Notes: generated from the sequence alone by a model not told the origin. A stretch of 64,000 bases of DNA from Emticicia aquatica (GCF_923079645.1 NZ_CAKLPY010000003.1:1-64000), one strand, 5' to 3'. Shown: positions 1 through 9,073, numbered from the stretch's first letter. A program made the numbers and translations.

Positions 1-78
1 TAGACTATTACGTTGATAGGTTGTAGGTGTAGAAGTGGTAACACTAAGCCGAGCAATACTAATGAATCGAGGACTCCT
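1..78 (+). rRNA. 23S rRNA, 3' end (partial)
   Basis: The first ~78 bases match the conserved 3' end of bacterial 23S rRNA, including the GATAGGTTGTAGGTGTAGAAG stretch shortened here and the terminal CCGAGCAATACTAAT segment. The gene begins upstream of the window, and the exact mature 3' end is uncertain by several bases. The 5S gene follows about 95 bases downstream in the same orientation, as in a normal rRNA operon. Confidence 0.9.
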
Positions 79-171
79 ATATTTTTATTATATTTTTATT
101 TCTCTGTTACATAAGTCAAATGTCCTGTACATAAGATATTAAGTCCTACTTATTTTAAATAGTAGGCAGTT

Positions 172-285
172 CTTCATGGTGTTTATAGGGCGGGTGTTCA
201 CCTCTTCCCATCTCGAACAGAGCAGTTAAGCCCCGCACCGCCGATGGTACTGAGTTCAAACTCGGGAGAGTAGGTAGATGCCAGA
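172..285 (+). rRNA. rrf: 5S rRNA
   Basis: A segment of about 114 bases has the typical 5S features: the central CCCATCTCGAACAGAG block, AAGCCCCGC, the GATGGTACTG loop and GGGAGAGTAGG near the end. The ends (TTC-TGG and CCAGAA) can pair to close the molecule. It lies directly after the 23S end and before a strong terminator, so it is the last gene of the rRNA operon. End positions are approximate. Confidence 0.95.
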
Positions 286-298
286 ATTTTATTTAAAA

Positions 299-326
299 GA
301 GTAACCTCTAAAGGGTTACTCTTTTT
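299..326 (+). terminator. Rho-independent terminator of the rRNA operon
   Basis: GAGTAACC (299-306) pairs perfectly with GGTTACTC (314-321) across a 7-base loop and is followed by TTTTT. It ends the 23S-5S transcript. Confidence 0.85.
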
Positions 327-437
327 GCATTTATTGCAAAATTGATAATCGACTTTTAGAAAGGAATTATTTGATTGAACACTTTGTTAAGATTCAAAGG
401 ATAGCCTAGATTCTGATAAAAATTAACTACATTATAA

Positions 438-2210
438 ATGAAATTACTATTACAATACTTAGGACGTTATCGTTGGCAAGTAGTGTTGGCTTTGGTTTTA
501 GCTGCCATTAATCAAACTTTTTCGTTATTAGACCCACTCATTTTCGGAAAAATAGTAGATGAGTACGCTGGTAAGGCAAAAACTTTCACACAGGCAGATT
601 ATACCAAAGGAGTACTACTAATGCTTGCTGCGGTTGTGGGTGTTGCAATGGTGAGTAGAATTGCCAAAACCTTACAAGATTATGTAATGAACATGGTAAT
701 TCAAAAATTTGGTGCTTCCATTTTTACTGATGGCTTGAAGCATACGCTCAAACTCCCTTACCAACAATTTGAAGACCAACGAAGCGGTGAAACACTTTCT
801 GTTTTACAAAAAGTGCGTACAGATACAGAGAAATTTATCATGCTTTTCGTGAATGTAGGCTTTACATCTTTGATTGGCATAATTGTATTAAATGTTTATA
901 TCTTCCATTTTGGCATTAGCCCATGGTTGTTTTTTGTATATTTAGGTGGAGCAGGTGCTTTAGCTGCTTTAACAAGGGTTTTGAGTAGAAAAATTAAAGA
1001 GATTCAGCGAGTTATTACGAAGGAAACAACGGCGTTGGCGGGTACAACTACAGAGTCGCTCCGAAATATTGAGTTAATTAAAAGTCTTGGATTGACTGAC
1101 CAAGAAATTAAGCGTTTGAATCTGAATACGATGAAAATCTTACAGTTGGAGCTTAAAAAGGTACGTAGCATTCGTAGTATTGGTTTTATTCAAGGTACTT
1201 TCGTGAATTTTCTCCGCCAAGCTATTCTTTTTCTTTTATTATTATTGATTTTTAAAGACCAAATGACTGTTGGTCAACTGCTTACATTACAATTTTGTTC
1301 ATTTTTTGTGTTTGGTCCAATGCAAGAAATGGGAAATGTGATTATTGCTTATCGAGAGGCAGAAGCTTCATTGAATAATTTTCAGAAGTTACTTAATAAT
1401 CCTATTGAAGTTACACCAGAATATCCTTCAAAATTAGGGGCAGTTGAAAATTTGAAATTTGAATCAGTTAGTTTTAGTCATCTGACTGCTCAAGGAAAAG
1501 CATTAGATGATGTAAGTTTTGAGGTAAAAAAAGGGGAAACAGTAGCGTTTGTTGGCCCTTCTGGTTCTGGAAAAACAACGTTAGTTAAGCTTTTAGTCGG
1601 ACTTTATAATCCATCAGAAGGGAAAGTTTTTTATAATAATTTACCTTCAAATGAAATTAATATTGAAGAGTTGCGTTCGCAAATCGGTTTCGTGACGCAA
1701 GATACACAGCTTTTTTCGGGAACAATCAAAGAAAATTTACTTTTTGCACAACCTAGTGCAAGCGATGCTGAAATAATGGATGCTTTGCAAAAAGCATCAT
1801 GTCAAAATCTTTTAATAAGAGCTGAAAATGGCATTGATACAGTGATTGGTGAAGGCGGAATTAAGATTTCGGGAGGTGAAAAACAACGTTTATCAATCGC
1901 AAGAGCTTTGCTTAGAAACCCAAAGATTTTTGTTTTTGATGAAGCTACTTCTGCATTAGATTCATTGACCGAAGAAGAAATCACGAACACTGTGAAAGAT
2001 GTTACCGCCGAAGGTGACTATATTACAGTGATGATTGCTCATCGACTAAGTACAGTAATGCACGCCGACAGAATCTTTGTTTTGGAACAAGGAAAAATCA
2101 TCGAAGTAGGCAGACATGAAGAACTTTTGGTGGAAAAAGGGTTGTATTACGCCATGTGGAGACAACAAATAGGTGAGCGTAAGAATAAACTTATTCCTGC
2201 ATTACCTTAG
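438..2210 (+). CDS. ABC transporter, fused permease and ATP-binding protein (MsbA-like exporter)
   Basis: A 590-residue half-transporter of the ABC exporter type. The N-terminal half (about 1-320) contains the hydrophobic segments of a type-1 ABC membrane domain, and the C-terminal third is the nucleotide-binding domain. Seen in the sequence: Walker A GPSGSGKTT at about 373, signature SGGEKQR at about 478, Walker B ending FDEAT near 501, and the H-loop in IAHRLST. Such proteins dimerise and use ATP to move lipids, peptides or drugs outward; the substrate cannot be told from sequence. No partner half-transporter is adjacent, so a homodimer is likely. A weak promoter (TTTG at 383, TAGATTCT at 407) lies upstream. 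The 3' end overlaps the convergent siroheme gene by 20 bases. Confidence 0.9.
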   Translation: MKLLLQYLGRYRWQVVLALVLAAINQTFSLLDPLIFGKIVDEYAGKAKTFTQADYTKGVLLMLAAVVGVAMVSRIAKTLQDYVMNMVIQKFGASIFTDGLKHTLKLPYQQFEDQRSGETLSVLQKVRTDTEKFIMLFVNVGFTSLIGIIVLNVYIFHFGISPWLFFVYLGGAGALAALTRVLSRKIKEIQRVITKETTALAGTTTESLRNIELIKSLGLTDQEIKRLNLNTMKILQLELKKVRSIRSIGFIQGTFVNFLRQAILFLLLLLIFKDQMTVGQLLTLQFCSFFVFGPMQEMGNVIIAYREAEASLNNFQKLLNNPIEVTPEYPSKLGAVENLKFESVSFSHLTAQGKALDDVSFEVKKGETVAFVGPSGSGKTTLVKLLVGLYNPSEGKVFYNNLPSNEINIEELRSQIGFVTQDTQLFSGTIKENLLFAQPSASDAEIMDALQKASCQNLLIRAENGIDTVIGEGGIKISGGEKQRLSIARALLRNPKIFVFDEATSALDSLTEEEITNTVKDVTAEGDYITVMIAHRLSTVMHADRIFVLEQGKIIEVGRHEELLVEKGLYYAMWRQQIGERKNKLIPALP

Positions 2211-2757
2211 TAATTTCGTTTAGTTTTTGAACTTTACTTTGAAAATCACCTTTTAATTTATTTCTGATAGCCTGCAAGTTATTTAATGTTTCTTGCAGGC
2301 TTTCGGGAATGATTTCCTCTAAAATTTCTCGAAAACGTTTCGCAAAAGTTGGTGATTTCCCATTCGTAGAAATAGCGATTTTTAAATCATCTTTTACAAC
2401 TACCGAGCTCAAATAAAAATCACACAAATCTGGTGTATCAGCAATATTTACTAATATTTTCTTAGTTTTACAGTCATCTCTTACTTGACGATTTACTTCT
2501 TTGCTGTCAGTGCCAGCCGTAACTAAATCTATTCCTTCAAGGTGCGAAATATGATATTTTTCTTGAATCAAATTCAGATTATAGTGAGCAACCAAAGCTT
2601 TAATTTCTTCACGAATTTCGGGAGAAACAAGCGTTACTTTTGCTTTGGGTGAATTCCTGAAAATAGCTTCGAGTTTTTCTAAACCTACATTTCCACCACC
2701 AACTACAAGTGTGTGAAGTTCTTCAAGTTTTAAAAATATCGGAAATAATGTGTTCAT
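2191..2757 (-). CDS. Precorrin-2 dehydrogenase / sirohydrochlorin ferrochelatase-type protein (CysG N-terminal domain)
   Basis: 188 residues. The N-terminus has the family's NAD-binding turn (LVVGGGNVGLEK, about residues 17-28), and the middle contains the conserved stretch with STNGKSPTFAKRFRE. This family oxidises precorrin-2 with NAD+ to sirohydrochlorin and may insert iron to give siroheme, the cofactor of sulfite and nitrite reductases. Only the dehydrogenase part is present; the methyltransferase half of CysG is absent, as is usual in Bacteroidota. One base separates its start from the stop of the next minus-strand gene (2759-3250), so the two are probably co-transcribed. Its 3' end overlaps the ABC transporter tail to tail. 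Confidence 0.88.
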   Translation of the reverse strand: MNTLFPIFLKLEELHTLVVGGGNVGLEKLEAIFRNSPKAKVTLVSPEIREEIKALVAHYNLNLIQEKYHISHLEGIDLVTAGTDSKEVNRQVRDDCKTKKILVNIADTPDLCDFYLSSVVVKDDLKIAISTNGKSPTFAKRFREILEEIIPESLQETLNNLQAIRNKLKGDFQSKVQKLNEITKVMQE

Positions 2758-2758
2758 T

Positions 2759-3250
2759 TTAAGCCGAAAAAGTTTTTTCTAAAATTATCACTAATTGCTC
2801 TAATCCGTTTTTATCTACTTCAGAAAAATCATCTAATTTATCACTGTCAACATCTAAAACCATCATGACTTCAGCATTTTTATCAAAAATAGGTAAAACA
2901 ATTTCAGATTTTGAAGCCGAACTACACGCAATATGCCCAGGAAACTCATCTACATTTGGAACAATTACGGTTTGTTTTGTGCGATAACAGTATCCGCAAA
3001 CACCTTTATCAAAATTGATGCGAGAACACGCAATTGGCCCTTGAAAAGGCCCTAAAACTAGTTGATTTCCACGTTTGATATAAAATCCTACCCAAAAGAA
3101 ATTGAAAGCTTCTTTCAAAGCCGCTGCGAAGTTTGACAAATTGGCTATTTGGTCAGTTTCACCATTTAAAAGTGCCTCTATTTGGGGAATAATACTATCA
3201 TAAATTTCCTTTCTGGAGGCATTTTCCGGAATATATAATGTTTCAGCCAT
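2759..3250 (-). CDS. GAF-domain free methionine-(R)-sulfoxide reductase
   Basis: 163 residues, essentially one GAF domain. It shows the hallmarks of fRMsr (YebR type): GPFQG, then Cys75, Cys85 in GVCG, and Cys109 in GHIACSS, followed by SEIVLP. In this family the cysteines reduce free methionine-R-sulfoxide through a disulfide relay. An extra Cys88 is present. The gene abuts the siroheme dehydrogenase gene, which may link both to sulfur metabolism or oxidative repair, though that is inference. The start ATG at 3250 gives the normal family length. Confidence 0.88.
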   Translation of the reverse strand: MAETLYIPENASRKEIYDSIIPQIEALLNGETDQIANLSNFAAALKEAFNFFWVGFYIKRGNQLVLGPFQGPIACSRINFDKGVCGYCYRTKQTVIVPNVDEFPGHIACSSASKSEIVLPIFDKNAEVMMVLDVDSDKLDDFSEVDKNGLEQLVIILEKTFSA

Positions 3251-3305
3251 AAAATATATTTTCGAATGACGAATGGTTACTGCATAAAATCGAATTTTGG
3301 AAAGG

Positions 3306-3806
3306 TTAAGCTAAGTTTTTAGCAAAAAACCTTTTCAAAGTTGGAGCATCAATGGCTTTTATTTGCCATTTATTGGCCAAATCTCCCAAAGTTGCTATTG
3401 TAATGTTGTTAAAAATAATTGTATCGGGAGAAATAAGACCGCTTTCAATGGTTTTTTTAGATTGAAAGACCGAAAAAGTTTTAATTTCATCGTTATCAAA
3501 GTAGGCTTGAGAACGGTCGAAAAAATCAATATTTAGTTGTTCACCTAATTCTTTAAACCAACGACTAGAAGCATCAATTGAACAGCCACTAGCTTCGTTA
3601 AAACTTTGGTCGAGAGCAATAATGACGAAGCGATTGTATAAAACTTTTGCAGAAGCCAATAATGAAGCTCCGTGTGCAGCCCATTGATTGACAGCTGGTT
3701 TTAAATAAGATTCAATCGTATTTGCTTCATTATCAGTCAATTGGCGATTGACTTGATATACCCATACACGGGCATTTTGCGGAATTTTGTCGAAATCTAT
3801 ATACAT
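3306..3806 (-). CDS. Conserved Bacteroidota protein of unknown function
   Basis: 166 residues from the chosen ATG at 3806. The start 33 bases further upstream adds a non-conserved peptide, and I recall relatives beginning MYI. Recognisable conserved stretches are RVWVYQ near the N-terminus, WAAHG, YNRFVIIALDQ and SGCSIDAS. Homologues in Bacteroidota are often labelled ABC transporter ATPase, but no Walker A, signature or Walker B motif is present, so that label is not supported. No signal peptide or membrane segment is seen, so it is probably cytoplasmic. Function unknown. Confidence 0.75.
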   Translation of the reverse strand: MYIDFDKIPQNARVWVYQVNRQLTDNEANTIESYLKPAVNQWAAHGASLLASAKVLYNRFVIIALDQSFNEASGCSIDASSRWFKELGEQLNIDFFDRSQAYFDNDEIKTFSVFQSKKTIESGLISPDTIIFNNITIATLGDLANKWQIKAIDAPTLKRFFAKNLA

Positions 3807-3934
3807 ACTATTATCTTTAAAAAAATATGCCACAATCAAAATTGCGGCATATATAATTTATAAACAATATTTCTTTGAAAATAGTCTCAGATAATGGCAA
3901 TTAAAATTTTGCAGGATAAGTTTTAAACTCAGTT

Positions 3935-4729
3935 TTACATCGCTTGCTCCAACAACTCAGCTAAATCATAAACTTTTACATTATATTCACGCTCTTTGTT
4001 TTTTACACCATCGGACATCATTACCATACAGAATGGACACGCAACCGCAATCGTATTCGCACCAGTGGCCAAAGCATCTTCAATGCGTTCAACATTGACG
4101 TCTTTTGTTCCTTTTTCGGGTTCTTTAAACATCTGTCCACCGCCTGCACCGCAGCAAAGTCCGTTGGTTTTACAACGTTTCATTTCTACTAATTCGGCAT
4201 CTAAATTTTCAAGTAATTGGCGTGGAGCTTCATAAATATCATTGGCACGACCCAAATAACATGAATCATGATAGGTGATTTTTTGTCCCTTAAACGAGCC
4301 GCCACCTTCAATTTTCACTCGACCATCATTGATTAATTGCTGCAAATAAGTGGAATGATGAATTACTTCGTAGTTTCCACCCAATTCAGGATATTCGTTT
4401 TTAAGCGTATTAAAGCAATGCGGACAAGCCGTTACGATTTTTTTAATACCATAACCGTTCAGTACTTGAATGTTTTGTTGAGCAAGCATTTGGAAAGTAA
4501 ATTCGTTTCCAGCTCGACGAGCTGGGTCTCCAGTGCAAGCTTCTTCTGTGCCGAGAACAGCGAATTTTACTCCAATTTTATTCAAAATTTTCACAAATGA
4601 AATCGTCACTTTTTTGTATCGGTCATCAAAAGAACCAGCACAACCTACCCAAAAAAGTACTTCGGGTTCTTGACCGTTTGCTGCCATTTCTGCCATTGTA
4701 GGCACTTTATATTCGATAATTTCTGCCAT
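3935..4729 (-). CDS. Cys-rich Fe-S domain protein (heterodisulfide reductase B / LutA-GlpC type)
   Basis: 264 residues with two CCG-type cysteine motifs. The first includes VGCAGSFD and CPHC, and the second is the ...CCGAGGGQMF stretch followed by CPFCMVMM. The family binds special Fe-S clusters and passes electrons in heterodisulfide reductases, lactate oxidation (LutA) and glycerol-3-phosphate oxidation (GlpC). No partner gene (an Fe-S ferredoxin or flavoprotein subunit) lies next to it here, so the electron partner is unknown. No signal peptide is seen, so it is probably cytoplasmic or on the inner face of the membrane. Confidence 0.85.
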   Translation of the reverse strand: MAEIIEYKVPTMAEMAANGQEPEVLFWVGCAGSFDDRYKKVTISFVKILNKIGVKFAVLGTEEACTGDPARRAGNEFTFQMLAQQNIQVLNGYGIKKIVTACPHCFNTLKNEYPELGGNYEVIHHSTYLQQLINDGRVKIEGGGSFKGQKITYHDSCYLGRANDIYEAPRQLLENLDAELVEMKRCKTNGLCCGAGGGQMFKEPEKGTKDVNVERIEDALATGANTIAVACPFCMVMMSDGVKNKEREYNVKVYDLAELLEQAM

Positions 4730-4871
4730 AGTGTTAATAGATTGAATACGATTCTTAGCAAAAATAGTATGCTTGCATAATATTTACAAGTGAGAGCATG
4801 AAAATTATTTATGCTCCGTTGGTGTTATGATATTTATGAAGGGCTTTATTCTAAGCAAAGATTGAATTTAG

Positions 4872-4879
4872 TACCTTTG
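4872..4879 (+). promoter_or_regulatory. -7 promoter box upstream of priA
   Basis: TACCTTTG fits the Bacteroidota -7 consensus TAnnTTTG. No good -33 box is seen at the usual spacing. It would place the transcript start near 4886, giving a leader of about 118 bases that contains the 4908-4938 hairpin. Confidence 0.4.
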
Positions 4880-4907
4880 AGCTAATAAAATGGTTTAACC
4901 TCACCCT

Positions 4908-4938
4908 AAATCCTTCTTATTTTTTAGAAGAAGGGTTT
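4908..4938. repeat. Hairpin in the priA leader
   Basis: AAATCCTTCTT (4908-4918) can pair with AAGAAGGGTTT (4928-4938), 11 pairs including one G-T, with a 9-base loop. It lies in a 'CCTCACCCTAAATCC' context that resembles dispersed palindromes I recall from Bacteroidota genomes. There is no T-run after it, so a terminator is unlikely. Confidence 0.4.
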
Positions 4939-5003
4939 TGAATGCAGTTTTGAGATAAAATACTAATTTCTTGTACTACATTCATCATTCGTAATTGAAT
5001 CAA

Positions 5004-7496
5004 ATGTCTGAAAGCCTTTTTTCTGTAGAAACTACTTTTTTTGCTGATGTGATTTTGCCTGTTCCGATTCCACGAATGTTTACATATCGTGTGCCAAGAA
5101 ATTTTGTGGATGAAATAAAAATAGGAGCGAGGGTCATCGTACAATTTGGTAAAAATCGGGTTGTTACGGCGGTTGTTGGTCGGATTCATCAAACACCTCC
5201 AGAAAAATATCAAGCAAAATATATTCTTGAATTACTTGATAATGAGCCACTTATCACACAACAACAACTTTGGTTATTCGATTGGATTGCAGATTATTAT
5301 ATGTGTTGTGTTGGCGAAGTGATGAACGTCGCTGTGCCGTCGGGCTTGAAAGTGACAAGCCAATCGAGGATTCAAATTAATCCAGATTTTGACCATGCCG
5401 AATTATTGGATGAACAAGAAATAGGGTTTCTTGATATTCTGAAAAATCATGCTTCTTTGACGTATGACGATGCCATAAAATTTGTAGGTGAAACCAATAT
5501 CAACGCCATGATAAAATCGTTGATTGGCAAGCACGCAATTATTATGTATGAAGAAGTGAAGGAAAAGTATAAGCCTAAAATTGCTAAGAAAGTTCGCCTA
5601 AAAAGGGTTTATGAAGGAACGGAAGAAGTGGCCAATTTGATTGATTCTTTGGCAAAATCAGCGAAACAACAAATGGTTGTTTTGGAATATTTAAGGCAAA
5701 TTCCGATGCACCAATTATCAGAGCGAAATCAGCTTGGGGTCGATAAAGCACTTTTTACGAAAGGAGAAACGTCAGATTCTGCTTTAAATACTTTAATTGA
5801 AAGAGGTGTTTTAGAACAATTTGAAGTAATTGTTTCTCGCTTTAGTGATGATTTGCCACCAGAACCAGTAAAAATTGAATTAACCGAAGCACAGCAACAA
5901 GCAAGCGACGAAATCTTGACACATTTTGGTGAAAAAGACGTGGTTTTATTGCACGGAATTACAGGAAGTGGAAAAACAGAAATTTACATTGATTTGATTC
6001 AAAAAGTGTTGGAAGGAGGCTCACAGGTCTTGTTTTTATTGCCAGAAATTGCACTCACAACCCAAATTGTGGTACGGATGAAGCGAGTTTTTGGAGATAA
6101 AATGGGCGTTTATCATTCTAAATTTTCGGATAATGAACGAGTAGAAGTTTGGCGTGGAGTTTTGGAAGGGCGATACCAATTTGTGGTTGGTGTGCGTTCG
6201 GCGGTTTTTTTGCCAATGGATAATTTGGGTTTAGTAATTATTGATGAAGAACACGAAGGTTCTTACAAGCAATATGACCCCGCTCCCCGCTACCACGCCC
6301 GTGATGTTGGAATTATGTTGGGACTAAAACAAGGAGCAAAAATATTGTTGGGGTCGGCTACGCCATCGCTTGAAAGTTATTATCAAGCCAGCACTGGAAA
6401 ATATGGTTTGGTATCACTTAACCAACGTTACGGCAATGCTCAATTGCCAGATATTCATCTGATTGATTTGAAGGCAGAACGCAAATCAAAAACTATGAAA
6501 AACGATTTTTCAGGAACTTTGTGCCAGCATATCGAACATAATTTAGAAAATGGTGAACAAACAATTATTTTTCAAAACCGTCGTGGATATTCGCCGTATT
6601 TGAATTGTCAAGAATGTAATTGGATTGGTGAATGTGAGCAATGTGCAGTGAGCTTGACTTATCATCTTGACTCAAAAGAATTGCGTTGCCACTATTGTGG
6701 TCATAAAGAAGAAATTCCGAGAGCTTGCCCTGCGTGCGGTTCGGGAAAAATAAAAACGGTGGGTTTTGGTACTGAAAAACTAGAAGATGATTTGCGAATT
6801 ATGTATCCTACGGCACGAGTACAACGCATGGATTTGGACACAACTCGCACAAAAAATGCGTATCAGACCATTCTTGGGGAGTTTGAGCAAGGAAATACCG
6901 ATATTTTGGTCGGAACGCAGATGATTAGCAAAGGGCTTGATTTCGACCGAGTGAGTTTGGTTGGAATTTTTGATGCTGACCGCATGATTCACTTTCCTGA
7001 TTTTCGGGCGGCTGAACGGGCTTTTCAGATGCTTACACAAGTAAGCGGGCGAGCAGGCAGACGTGAGAAAAAAGGTTTGGTGTTGATACAGACCAATAAT
7101 ACTAACCAGAGTTTGCTGCATAAAGTAGTTAGTAATGATTATATGGGTTATTATAATGAAGAAATTAAGGAGCGGGAAGGGTATTTTTATCCACCTTTTA
7201 CTCGTGTGATTTCGATAACCGTAAAGCATGAAGAACAAGACAAAGCCGAAAAAGCTGCTCATTGGTTGGCCGATAAATTACTAGAAAAACTCGGTAAAGC
7301 TCGTGTGCTTGGCCCCGAAAAAGGTATGGTTGAACGAGTAAGAAACAAATTTTTGTTTGATATTTTGCTAAAACTCGAAAAAGACAAACTCAACATAAAA
7401 GCCGCCAAGATTTTCTTGCAAGAACAAATCGACGCCGTAATGACTCAACGCGAGTTCAGAGGAGTTTTTGTGGTGGTTGATGTGGATGCGGTTTAA
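5004..7496 (+). CDS. priA: Primosomal protein N' (replication restart helicase PriA)
   Basis: 830 residues from the ATG at 5004; a TTG three codons earlier is also in frame. Seen: an N-terminal DNA-binding domain beginning FADVILPVPIPRMFTY, Walker A GITGSGKTE at about 318, the DEEH box (IIDEEHEGSYKQ) near 414, and helicase motif LVGTQMISKG. The zinc-binding cysteine block sits between about 535 and 580 (CQECNW, CEQC, CHYC, CPAC). PriA recognises stalled forks and D-loops, unwinds with ATP and reloads DnaB. Length and motifs are complete. It stands alone, with a hairpin leader upstream. Confidence 0.95.
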   Translation: MSESLFSVETTFFADVILPVPIPRMFTYRVPRNFVDEIKIGARVIVQFGKNRVVTAVVGRIHQTPPEKYQAKYILELLDNEPLITQQQLWLFDWIADYYMCCVGEVMNVAVPSGLKVTSQSRIQINPDFDHAELLDEQEIGFLDILKNHASLTYDDAIKFVGETNINAMIKSLIGKHAIIMYEEVKEKYKPKIAKKVRLKRVYEGTEEVANLIDSLAKSAKQQMVVLEYLRQIPMHQLSERNQLGVDKALFTKGETSDSALNTLIERGVLEQFEVIVSRFSDDLPPEPVKIELTEAQQQASDEILTHFGEKDVVLLHGITGSGKTEIYIDLIQKVLEGGSQVLFLLPEIALTTQIVVRMKRVFGDKMGVYHSKFSDNERVEVWRGVLEGRYQFVVGVRSAVFLPMDNLGLVIIDEEHEGSYKQYDPAPRYHARDVGIMLGLKQGAKILLGSATPSLESYYQASTGKYGLVSLNQRYGNAQLPDIHLIDLKAERKSKTMKNDFSGTLCQHIEHNLENGEQTIIFQNRRGYSPYLNCQECNWIGECEQCAVSLTYHLDSKELRCHYCGHKEEIPRACPACGSGKIKTVGFGTEKLEDDLRIMYPTARVQRMDLDTTRTKNAYQTILGEFEQGNTDILVGTQMISKGLDFDRVSLVGIFDADRMIHFPDFRAAERAFQMLTQVSGRAGRREKKGLVLIQTNNTNQSLLHKVVSNDYMGYYNEEIKEREGYFYPPFTRVISITVKHEEQDKAEKAAHWLADKLLEKLGKARVLGPEKGMVERVRNKFLFDILLKLEKDKLNIKAAKIFLQEQIDAVMTQREFRGVFVVVDVDAV

Positions 7497-7656
7497 ACCA
7501 ATGAACACTAATTGAGTTCGGAACATTCAGCCGAATTGTGTAAGAATAAAGTCACTTTTACGAAGTTTATACCATCGCACAACAAGGTCTTTGAAGGAAA
7601 TGATTGTAAACAAACTAAATATGAAACATTTAGCAAAACATTGCAATTTCTCACAG

Positions 7657-7674
7657 TTATTGTAAATACAATAA
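7657..7674. repeat. 18-bp perfect inverted repeat upstream of the cold shock gene
   Basis: TTATTGTA-AA-TACAATAA, a perfect dyad 45 bases upstream of the cold shock start codon. It could be an operator or, if transcribed, a small hairpin in the leader. No protein can be assigned to it. Confidence 0.5.
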
Positions 7675-7718
7675 TTTCTAGTAAATTGGCTTAATTTTTA
7701 ATTTTAATAATTTTTATA

Positions 7719-7910
7719 ATGGCAAAAGGAAAAGTAAAGTTTTACAATGAATCGAAAGGTTTCGGATTTATCATCTCAGATGAAAATGGAGAAGAAATTT
7801 TTGTACATGTGACAGGCTTAAAAGAGGATATCCGTGACAATGATGAGGTAGAATATGAAGTTGCACAAGGCAGAAAAGGGCCAAATGCCGTAAATGTAAG
7901 GCAAGCCTAA
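7719..7910 (+). CDS. Cold shock domain protein (CspA family)
   Basis: 63 residues, a single cold shock domain. RNP1 (KGFGFI, about 13-18) and RNP2 (IFVHVT, about 27-32) are both intact. These proteins bind single-stranded RNA and DNA, melt RNA structure and help translation or antitermination, especially in the cold. The 222-base gap upstream, with an inverted repeat and a very AT-rich stretch before the ATG, fits a regulated long leader of the kind known for csp genes. Confidence 0.93.
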   Translation: MAKGKVKFYNESKGFGFIISDENGEEIFVHVTGLKEDIRDNDEVEYEVAQGRKGPNAVNVRQA

Positions 7911-7920
7911 ATTTCTCAGC

Positions 7921-7953
7921 CAAACCGCATTGCTATCAAGGCTTTGCGGTTTG
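7921..7953. terminator. Convergent hairpin between csp and the DUF1801 gene
   Basis: CAAACCGCA (7921-7929) pairs with TGCGGTTTG (7945-7953), with a 15-base loop. It follows the csp stop by ten bases and overlaps the last codons of the convergent DUF1801 gene. There is no clear T-run, so its terminator activity is uncertain. Confidence 0.5.
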
Positions 7954-8367
7954 GTTAGCTTCCGTGCTTATTGCCTCTGCAAGTACCTCAATATTTATGT
8001 CATTTATAGTTTTGAACTTTATACAATACCCACTAATACTTGCCTTTCCGAGCCTTTGTCCATAAGTTTGGGCTAAATACTTCTTATCTTCAATACCAAG
8101 AATATAGACAGAAATGCCAGTTGTATTGGCACTCATTCCAATCTTAAACCACTCATTTATTTTCCCATTTGTATACTTGATTGTATGGACTCCGTATCCA
8201 ATTGTTGGGTTGGACACAGTCTTATTTTCGCTGTTTTTACCATCAAAAAACCAAAGTTTACACACAGGTAACGCTTGTAGTATAAGCTGGTGCAATGCCA
8301 GCATTTCATGTTGCTTTGGCTCAGATTGGCTATTAATATAAGCTTTGATTTGTTCTTGAATTTCCAT
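7936..8367 (-). CDS. DUF1801 (YdhG-like) domain protein
   Basis: 143 residues from the ATG at 8367. An in-frame TTG six bases earlier overlaps the upstream stop. The N-terminal 'EMLALHQLI' helix and the central GYGVHTIKY and ILG segments fit the DUF1801/YdhG fold, a small domain of unknown biochemical role often encoded next to SRPBCC/AHSA1 genes, as here. It is the last gene of a four-gene minus-strand operon and follows the upstream stop by two bases. Probably cytoplasmic. Confidence 0.75.
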   Translation of the reverse strand: MEIQEQIKAYINSQSEPKQHEMLALHQLILQALPVCKLWFFDGKNSENKTVSNPTIGYGVHTIKYTNGKINEWFKIGMSANTTGISVYILGIEDKKYLAQTYGQRLGKASISGYCIKFKTINDINIEVLAEAISTEANQTAKP

Positions 8368-8369
8368 GG

Positions 8370-8579
8370 TCAATCTAATTCTTCACAGTAAAAATGATGG
8401 ATATTTAGCAATTTTTGAATTTCACGAACGACATTCTCTTCACTCTCAATTCGCAAGATTTTGTCGCAATCATCAAGGTCAAAATTCCATTTTCCTTTTA
8501 ACAAAATGTTGTCGATTTGAGGCTTAAATGCTTTTATCTGTTTCTTAGTTTTTACTGATGTTTTGAAAACAAAAATCAT
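8370..8579 (-). CDS. Small conserved hypothetical protein, 69 aa
   Basis: The protein has the pattern beta - alpha - beta - ([15 protein letters not shown]) - alpha - (HFYCEELD), suggesting a ferredoxin-like fold similar to heavy-metal-associated domains but without a CxxC metal site. I recall similar small proteins with the [11 protein letters not shown] core in Bacteroidota; no function is known to me. Its start overlaps the stop of the SRPBCC gene by four bases and its stop is two bases before the DUF1801 gene, so it is translated as part of that operon. Confidence 0.7.
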   Translation of the reverse strand: MIFVFKTSVKTKKQIKAFKPQIDNILLKGKWNFDLDDCDKILRIESEENVVREIQKLLNIHHFYCEELD

Positions 8580-9073
8580 TGTGCCGATAAAGCTGCTAAT
8601 AGACTTTCTAAGTTTTGTAAAGATGCAGTAAAGCCAAGTCGGAAGCCTTCGAGTATGCTTTCCATACGCTCAAACGATTCATTAAAAACTGTAATGCTAA
8701 CTTTGGTAATGCCGTTTTGTTCGCTGAAATTATAGTCCCATTCAGAGCCGTATAAGTCAGGATTTTCATTTTCGTCAGCAAAAACATTAAACATTTTAAA
8801 ATTGGTCTTCGGAGTAATTGATGTGTATTTTTGAATCGCCCATCGTGCATGCCCTTCTGGACTTATCATTGCATAAAATCTTTTGCCACCAACTTCAAAA
8901 TTCATATATTTTGTTTTTGATATAAACGGTTTGGGTGCTACCCATTGGTCGAGTAATTCTTGTGTCGTAAAAGCATCCCAAACTAATGATAGTTCGGCAA
9001 CAAATTCTCTTGTGATGAATACCGTTTTAGCTTCTTTGTCAACGGTAAAGTCAAAAAATAAGTCATTTTTCAT
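8576..9073 (-). CDS. SRPBCC / AHSA1-family protein
   Basis: 165 residues of the START-like (Bet v1) fold used by activator-of-Hsp90-ATPase homologues. Visible landmarks are [26 protein letters not shown] near the N-terminus (quoted in parts: [17 protein letters not shown]) and the C-terminal helix with [17 protein letters not shown]. The fold encloses a hydrophobic pocket; bacterial members bind unknown small ligands. The start codon lies within the end of the ArsR regulator gene (11-base overlap), a common pairing in which the regulator controls the SRPBCC gene. Confidence 0.85.
   Translation of the reverse strand: MKNDLFFDFTVDKEAKTVFITREFVAELSLVWDAFTTQELLDQWVAPKPFISKTKYMNFEVGGKRFYAMISPEGHARWAIQKYTSITPKTNFKMFNVFADENENPDLYGSEWDYNFSEQNGITKVSITVFNESFERMESILEGFRLGFTASLQNLESLLAALSAQ

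Noticed and set aside
3306-3839. ABC transporter ATPase label for the conserved protein
   Set aside because: No Walker or signature motif is present, so the label, which I recall from database entries of relatives, is not supported.
7512-7694. 60-codon plus-strand frame between priA and the cold shock gene
   Set aside because: Starts with TTG, has no recognisable domain and lies in an AT-rich gap holding an inverted repeat; it is more likely the csp leader region.
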